Shown here: positions 57,848 through 64,000 of the stretch, in pieces
How the letters are laid out: every line of letters begins with the position of its first letter
Numbering within the stretch: position 1 is the stretch's first letter
NCBI GenBank assembly: GCA_013397075.1
Contig: VWZS01008147.1
Location: 437,657-501,656 of the forward strand
Direction: 5' to 3'
Length of the DNA stretch: 64,000 nucleotides
Origin: Rhabdornis inornatus
Taxonomy: Eukaryota > Chordata > Aves > Passeriformes > Rhabdornithidae
Translations under genes and position numbers: made by a program
The notes under the pieces: generated by a model
Seen by the model: only the letters and a program-made list of their open reading frames with translations
Told to the model about the DNA's origin: nothing
Database searches by the model: none

Positions 57848-60707
57848 GTTCAAAGTGTCCCTCTGGAGCTGCCAGGGAGCTCGTCCCAGAGCTGACTCAG
57901 GGTGTGACTTGGTAATGCACCAGGGTAAAAAGGATGAGCTATGACCACACTGACATGTGGAATGCATGGAGAAAAAGCAAGATGGTGCTGGTAAAAGGTA
58001 CTAGTAAAAGTACTGGTAAAAATGCATCAGAATGCATGTGCATGGGGGGGGGATGACTTAAAATGACAAAAAAAATTATTCTGGAACCTTCACATTTCAA
58101 TTCTTCATGCTGCAATAAAAGGTTTCTTAGAAAATGCTTGTGCTTGCTTTCAGATGCAGGTGAGCAGCAGAGCTGGCTTGGAGCCCAGCCTGGGGTTTGT
58201 TTTTCTGCAGATGCAACCACTGTCCTCGTTTGCCACTTCCCATGCAGCCCTAGGTGTTATCCTCCCCATTATTTTATCACCAGAGAACTGTGGTTCTCCA
58301 TGGAGGGAATATTCTCATGGCTGAGCTCAGACTCAAGAGGAGTTAGCCTTTAGAACTTGAAGTAGTGTTGACATAGAATAATTTCCCCTTTATTAATCTC
58401 TGGACTTTGGGATTCTGCATGTGGAAAACATTAAACAAGGCAGCCTACCTGTACTTTCTATTATTTATTTTTCGTTTAGGGAAGTATTTACCCACATTTC
58501 TCTGAAGGCACCTGTTCATCTGTGGATACAGAAATTGCACATTAAAATTTGTATGGGCTGTCCCGAGGCACACAAGACCAGGCACACATGGTTTTGCATA
58601 ACTAGTAGCTCAAGGTTGATATTTGACAGATAAATAATAATAACCATCATCATAACCATCATCATTATTAGTCACTAGGAAATTAATTATTAATAAGTAA
58701 CATCATAAATATGACCAGCTTTCAGCGTTATCAGCATTGAGCCCTAATATTATTACAATGCTATTCATCTTACAGCTTTCACTCATTTCAGCATTTCTTT
58801 ACTAATTAGCTAAAGACTTTCTACACTCAGAATATTTGGCATTACCACAGAGATCGTGTCCAGTGCAGGCTCTAGCCCCAGATAATGAGCTGTGCTGAGG
58901 ATGATGCATTCAAGGCACACATTCCAGATCAATTCTTATGCACACCAACTGCTTGTGCTCAATTAAAAGCTGACATAATTTCATTTTCAAAGACAAAACA
59001 CATTCTGTTTTCACATCCCTGTTTTTACTATCATCTCATAATCCAAGATCCTTCAGCTCACTGCACTGTGGTGCTTTGAGAGCATTTGTTGAGACCTGCA
59101 AATATTCCTCATGCTTGCACTGCACACCTAAAAACCCCATGGTAATGAGTGTTTTCCTTCCCAGTGTAAGTGCTGCGAGCACTGGCACTCAGAATATGAT
59201 TAATGTGGCACATGTTTGCAAAACTGGGATTCCTCCAGCTCCCTCTGCTCTTAGTGAGCTGTGGGGATGGAATGTGTGGAGAGTGACTAAAGCAGCAGGA
59301 GCAGAGCTGGAGAAGCCCTCAGGCTTTGGCATCAGGAAAGCTCCGTATGGCCCCGGGTTCCACTTTGGAAGCTTGCTACACACCGAAATATAAGTAATGG
59401 GACATCTACTCAATCTTGATCTTGAAGTTCATTTTAGCCATGTTCAGTGTTTAAGAATTGAGGCGATGAACACTTGATGTTGCAGAACGGTGCCAAAAAT
59501 GTGAGTCTGGAGCATTCCTACTCCTGATTTGTTTTGACAGACATTTCATTTTGTGAAGCTTCAGTTAGAGCAATAAAAACAAAATTCACCACAAAAAAAC
59601 AAACACCAGCTCCCATTCCAGAAAAACTGATACATTTTTCAAATCCTGGAAAATTGTGCAGCTCGAGCCCATTGAGTTTCCACAGGAGGTAAAGCTCATT
59701 AGCAAGCACATGAAAGACGATGAGCAGATTATTGTGAAAAAGATATTTGTACAGTTATTTCAGCAAGGCTTTATTTAAAGTTTCTGGTTGCTGGCACTTA
59801 GATGGTGTGTGTGACCTTTGTTAGGGAGTGTTTATTGCTGAGAAACAGGCACTCCAAGCACCCTTACAGACAGCAGGAGAGCTGGAGCAATGGAATTCAG
59901 TGAAAAGGAGGAAAAGCTGGCATTTCTCTTTTTATTCCACCAGCAGATCATCTCTTCAAGGAGGTATACAGAAGAGGAAAAGCATCCCTGGAGTGGGAAG
60001 GGGGGATGGAATGGGGCATGGGCAGGATTGTGTGCTGCTGAGGGAGGATCTCTGCTTTGCCCCCAGTCAAAGGGGATTTGTGCTAAGCCGAAGGATGCCG
60101 GGCGCCGTGAGCCTCTGGAGCACAGAGGAGCTTTCTGTTAGAGCTTCCTGTGCTTTGTTCAACAAAATACATTAACGGGAGGAAGAGAGCTCTCACTACA
60201 ACCCTGATTACTATTTCCTTTAATTCCATCAAAATGACTTCTTCCCAGCACAGCCTCCCCAGCCAGATGCTCTCCCAGCCTGTGGAGGGTTCGGGACCTT
60301 CATCTGCACTGCTGGAAATGTTTTGCAGATTTCAGCAGGACTCCTGGGCTGGATGTACGAAAGTACAGCTTAAGCAGTGACAAATAGAAAGCACATGCTT
60401 AGTAAAGCTGCATTACACAACTCCATCCCACTTCAATGTCATCCATCCCTAAAACAACAAACCTGTGGGGACTTGTTCCTCCGTGTGTGTCTTGGAAAAG
60501 GGAGGTAGGGCTGAGCTTATGGTGACTTGTGAGGACAAGCTGGTGGAGAGATTTGGGTCCACACAGGACCACCATTAGCTAGAAGACCCTGGGGGTTCCA
60601 TCACCACCTGATTAACAGACACATGAGTAGTTCTTTGATGTGACAGGACGGCCCCTGGCTTGTCTGAACACACAACGCCCTCACCACAAAAATTGAGGCA
60701 GAAGCAT
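57848..60707. other. Non-coding stretch
   Basis: No gene was recognised. It contains a G9 run at 58,044-58,052 and a compound ATA/CAT microsatellite at 58,632-58,670, followed by very AT-rich sequence with TAAT motifs to about 58,830. Confidence 0.5.
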
Positions 60708-60930
60708 ACAACCAGAGAATCCATAAGCTTGGAAAATACCTCTAAGACCACTGAGTGCAACTGCTAACCCAGCAGCACCATGTTCACCACTAAACCATAG
60801 TCCCAAGTGCCACATCCAACACTTCCAGGGATGGTGACTGCACCACTTCCCTGGGCATTGGTTCCAATGCCTGACCACCCTTTCAGTGAAGATATTTTTC
60901 CTAATAACTTATCAAAACCTCCCTTTGCTC
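60708..60930 (-). mobile_element. Old CR1 LINE 3' end (antisense to +)
   Basis: On the + strand the words AGAATCCATAAGCTTGGAAA, ATACCTCTAAGACCACTGAG, CCAAGTGCCACATCCAACAC, TTCCAGGGATGGTGACTGCA, CCACTTCCCTGGGCA, CCAATGCCTGACCACCCTTT and CAGTGAAGATATTTTTCCTA follow the reverse complement of an older CR1 subfamily. It is more diverged than the copy at 3.6-4.1 kb. The left border lies near the element's 3' terminus. Confidence 0.9.
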
Positions 60931-63924
60931 AGCCTGGGAGCACTTGCTCTGGTTCAGTCATCCAGGTCTGTCAGGGTTGCCTGAGTGGTTCCTCATGCTG
61001 GAGCTGGGGGTGAAGCTGGTTCAGATCTGGCCCCCAGGCTCTGCAATTAGCTTCACCCTTAATATCTGCTTCCACAGTGAGCTGTGTCCTGCTGACTGGA
61101 GGATCCTTCCAGGATCCACTTCCAGGACAGAGCAGGCAGCAGAAATTAACCCCAGGGTAGAAGATCCTCCTCTGCTTTCATCCCTGACACCATCCTCCTC
61201 ACCCTGCTCCTTCCCCTGAGTTTCTCAGTGGGTGCTGAGCAGTCCTTGAATCTTTTCATCCATCTAATTTTGTTTTACTCAGTCTGAGCAGCCTTTAGAA
61301 GACAAAATTGTAATCTTTCCAATTTCAGCCCCTATGTGCTCAGCAGCCCCAGCAGAGCACTAGTAACATTTGACTAAGACCAATATTCTCTATGTGAACT
61401 CAGAGTCTGTGTCTGATTTAATTCTGTCTTTTTCAATTAAGTTTTGCCTGTCCTTCCACTACTGTTTTGAGCCCTGTTTAGCCCTAATGGTAAACATCCA
61501 CACATTTCTAAGTGTTTTATTTATTTCAGTTGCATATCTCACACATTCTTTCAAAGATAAAAGTAACATTTGGTTTTAGGGTTTTGATTTTTTTCTGTAA
61601 CTTTTGTCGCTACAGAAATGTTGACGGTTTGGTTCAATTATCCCCATATCAGTATTTTCATATATTTGGAATGGGAAGGGAGGAGGACAGAAAAACAGGC
61701 AGTGAAGGCACTAAACACTGCTACATGTAAAGCTAACAGAAGGAAAGTGAAGTAACAGGGGATATTATCACAATTTTTTTCAAAAAATGCTTTCTGAAGT
61801 TATCTGTATATTTTAAGTTTCCCACAGTGATACACTTCAAGTTTTTAAAACAACACAAACATTTGCCTTGGCTAACAGCCTAGTGTAAAGAATAAAAATT
61901 ATCAACACAACTAAATGGCTTAAAAAGACAAGGTATTGTCCCTGAGGAGAAGCAGAGAATGTAAAAGTAATCTGTACAGGCACAATGCTATTCTTGTGTG
62001 GCCAGCAAAAACAAATGGGCTGAGTCAGTTGTCTGCTTTAAATGAAGATATTTTGTTCTTTACCCGTCCATCATCTCTCTAGGATGCACATGTACCATCT
62101 GACTGGACTACTTCAAGTACTCTTAATATTTGTTCTGTGTCTCATACGTGCTTTTTCGGTAATGACAGGACATTTATTTATTGCCCTTCATCAAGAATTA
62201 ATAAAGAAACCAGAGAGGCTATAGATCTCATGATTCCCTGGCAGAGAGTTGTGAGCAGGTTGTCTGAACTCTACAACCCTGAAAGGGTCATTTTTTTTTC
62301 ATGATTTGGGCCTTAGTGCATTCACAAAGGTCATTGAAGTCCATTTTTTCCATCTTTGTTGTTTGTTCTTCAGCTTTTTTTTGTGTGTGAAAAACAGCAA
62401 TGAAGTTCAAACCTCTGCTGAACTGAATTCTTTGGCAGCTTTTTAAAGCTGCCCGGAAACCATTGTGAAAACTTCTATAATCAGATAGTGACTGATATAC
62501 AGTGAGTGCCGATAGAAGTGTTTGAAAATAAAACGCAGGGTGCTATAAAACAGCTTTACTAGATAGTAAATAACATTTCTAATATGCAAGGAAATCACAT
62601 TCCAGCCCTGCTCTGTCTCTGCTGCCTTCTTTCCCTCCAGGATCTGTTCTGGCTGTGGGAAGTCCACTCCATGTGAGATGTAATTTAGGTGTCCCTGTTG
62701 GCTGGCAGGTCTCCCTGCACAGCTTTCACAGGACATGGGAAGAGAGAGACCCTCCAAAGCCTGCCTTTCCCATCAGCCTCATCAGGAGGCTGTCACTGTG
62801 CACTGAAATCCCACAAAAAGCAGCAGTGTCCTGAGTAGGATGGGGAGCATCCATGCCATGCTCTGGCCCAGGGCTTGCTCTTGTCCCCTCTGTGCACTTC
62901 CAAAAAACGGGACAGAGAGCCTGGCCTTGGCAGAGTGCTGGAGAACCTGGTGCCCAGTCCATGTGATAAATACCAAGTGACCTGAGAGAGCTTAGTCCTA
63001 ATGAAAGATGAGTGTTGGGCTTAGTGTCAAAGGTCTTGAGGGAGGCTGCCAAAAAGGAAAAACCCAAACCAATATACGCAATACAAAAGCAATGTCTGAC
63101 CAAAATGAAGCTTTGAGAGTGACCCTGCTAATGAAAAGAAATTGTTTGCATGGAGCTATAGATGAGTGTATGACCAGTCAGGGGAAAATATTATTTTCCT
63201 GGGAAAGCTTAACATTTGAATAAGGGAAAAAGACTGCTGCTTATCTGTGGCAGATTACTGTGCCCTATTGAAAACACTGCCCTGAATTTTTCTCTCCCTC
63301 TTTCTGAAGCTGTTCTTTTTCAGATCAGGCAAAAGGGAAACAAATGTGTAATTGTCTAATACATAATCTCTAATCTCAGTTTCGGCACAAATGTGTAGCA
63401 GCCCTTAACAGAGGAAGAGAAAAATGTGCTTGTTTGGAATGAATGTTTGGTTGTCTCTGAGCACAGACACTGTGACATACTGTTCACATCTCGAGCAAAG
63501 GATCCTTGTGACTTTTAACTCGTTCACAAAACTGACCTTAAATGGGTTTTAGCCAGAAATGAAAATGTGTGGGGTCATCTTAGAGACTGGAGCGTTAGAA
63601 AAAGAGAACAAATGCTGCGGGATTTTTTCACGGAGATGCAGGGAATGACTGCTAAGTGCTGGTGTGGTAGGTATGAGTTCATCAATGTATGGGTGCTCAT
63701 TTCTGCCTATGCCACATGAAAAAGTCAATTTAATTTAATGAGAATAAGCTTCAAAATGGAAACATGCTGAAGTACCTTCCTGGGGCATTAAACAGCCGCC
63801 CCAATGTCGTCTGTGTCACCAATGTCAAAGTCAGCCTATTCGATGAATTTTGCCCTCTTAGTGTGAAATCACATGTGGTTTGCAGCAGAGTTTTGTGAGT
63901 GCCTTTGAATGCAAAATCCAGGCT
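60931..63924. other. Non-coding stretch
   Basis: No exon, RNA gene or named repeat was recognised on either strand. Confidence 0.5.
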
Positions 63925-63977
63925 GTAGATGTGTGGATGAAAGGCTCTGTATAAATGTCAGCCTTTATTATTGTTAC
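63925..63977 (+). repeat. Retroposon-type 3' tail (possible ancient SINE/LINE)
   Basis: GATGAAAGGCTCTGTATAAA followed by TGTCAGCCTTTATTATTG resembles the terminal motif GGCGCTATATAAATGCAAG plus (TTA)n found at the 3' end of several ancient amniote LINE/SINE families. The body upstream is not identified. Confidence 0.35.
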
Positions 63978-64000
63978 AAATTTCCGGCTTCTGTTATTAA

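Noticed and set aside
1..64000. CRISPR arrays, bacterial operons, tRNA or rRNA genes
   Set aside because: No repeat-spacer arrays, Shine-Dalgarno-led gene clusters or cloverleaf sequences were seen. The DNA is clearly vertebrate.

Overview
The window is vertebrate nuclear DNA, most likely from a bird and probably a passerine. Three things point that way: intron-exon genes with vertebrate splice sites, several CR1 LINE 3' ends (the dominant avian retrotransposon), and a solo endogenous retrovirus LTR of a type I recognise from songbird genomes. Two neighbouring genes on the minus strand can be read almost completely. They match the STX16-NPEPL1 pair of human chromosome 20q13, in the same order and orientation.

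Layout on the + strand: 1-8,000 is non-coding and holds one CR1 copy (about 3,636-4,086). NPEPL1, an M17-family aminopeptidase-like protein, occupies about 8,070-20,149. Eleven coding exons (exons 2-12, 473 codons) join in frame. Exon 1 is not visible and probably lies in the one-base N gap at 20,911, inside a GC-rich block. A CR1 fragment (about 21,145-21,310) and the presumed 3' UTR of STX16 separate the genes. STX16, a trans-Golgi Qa-SNARE, is read from 24,843 to 33,226 in nine coding exons. One is a 12-nt microexon, and exon 1 has a choice of two donors. The first roughly 10 codons, including the start, are lost in a second one-base N gap at 33,227. Just upstream of STX16 lie a (TCCRTG)-derived minisatellite and a T-rich/GTT simple repeat.

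From about 34 kb to 64 kb I find no convincing exon. The stretch holds an old CR1/L3-type LINE relic (about 34,915-35,710), a MIR-like SINE relic (about 38,268-38,515), a solo LTR (39,779-40,312), a 25-bp minisatellite (50,497-50,830), a small 23-bp tandem repeat, an old antisense CR1 (about 60,708-60,930) and a retroposon-like tail at the right edge. Long open frames at 33 kb and 50 kb come from the tandem repeats and are not genes.

The two genes are not known to act in one pathway. STX16 serves endosome-to-TGN membrane fusion, and NPEPL1 is a predicted cytosolic/nuclear metallo-aminopeptidase. They are joined by tandem arrangement, which in human yields a read-through transcript. I found no new biological system. 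The best points for follow-up are the lost first exons, the modular STX16 N-terminal splicing, the promoter-proximal minisatellite, and a possible unassigned terminal exon between the genes. Family comparisons rest on memory of the human proteins; no search was run.
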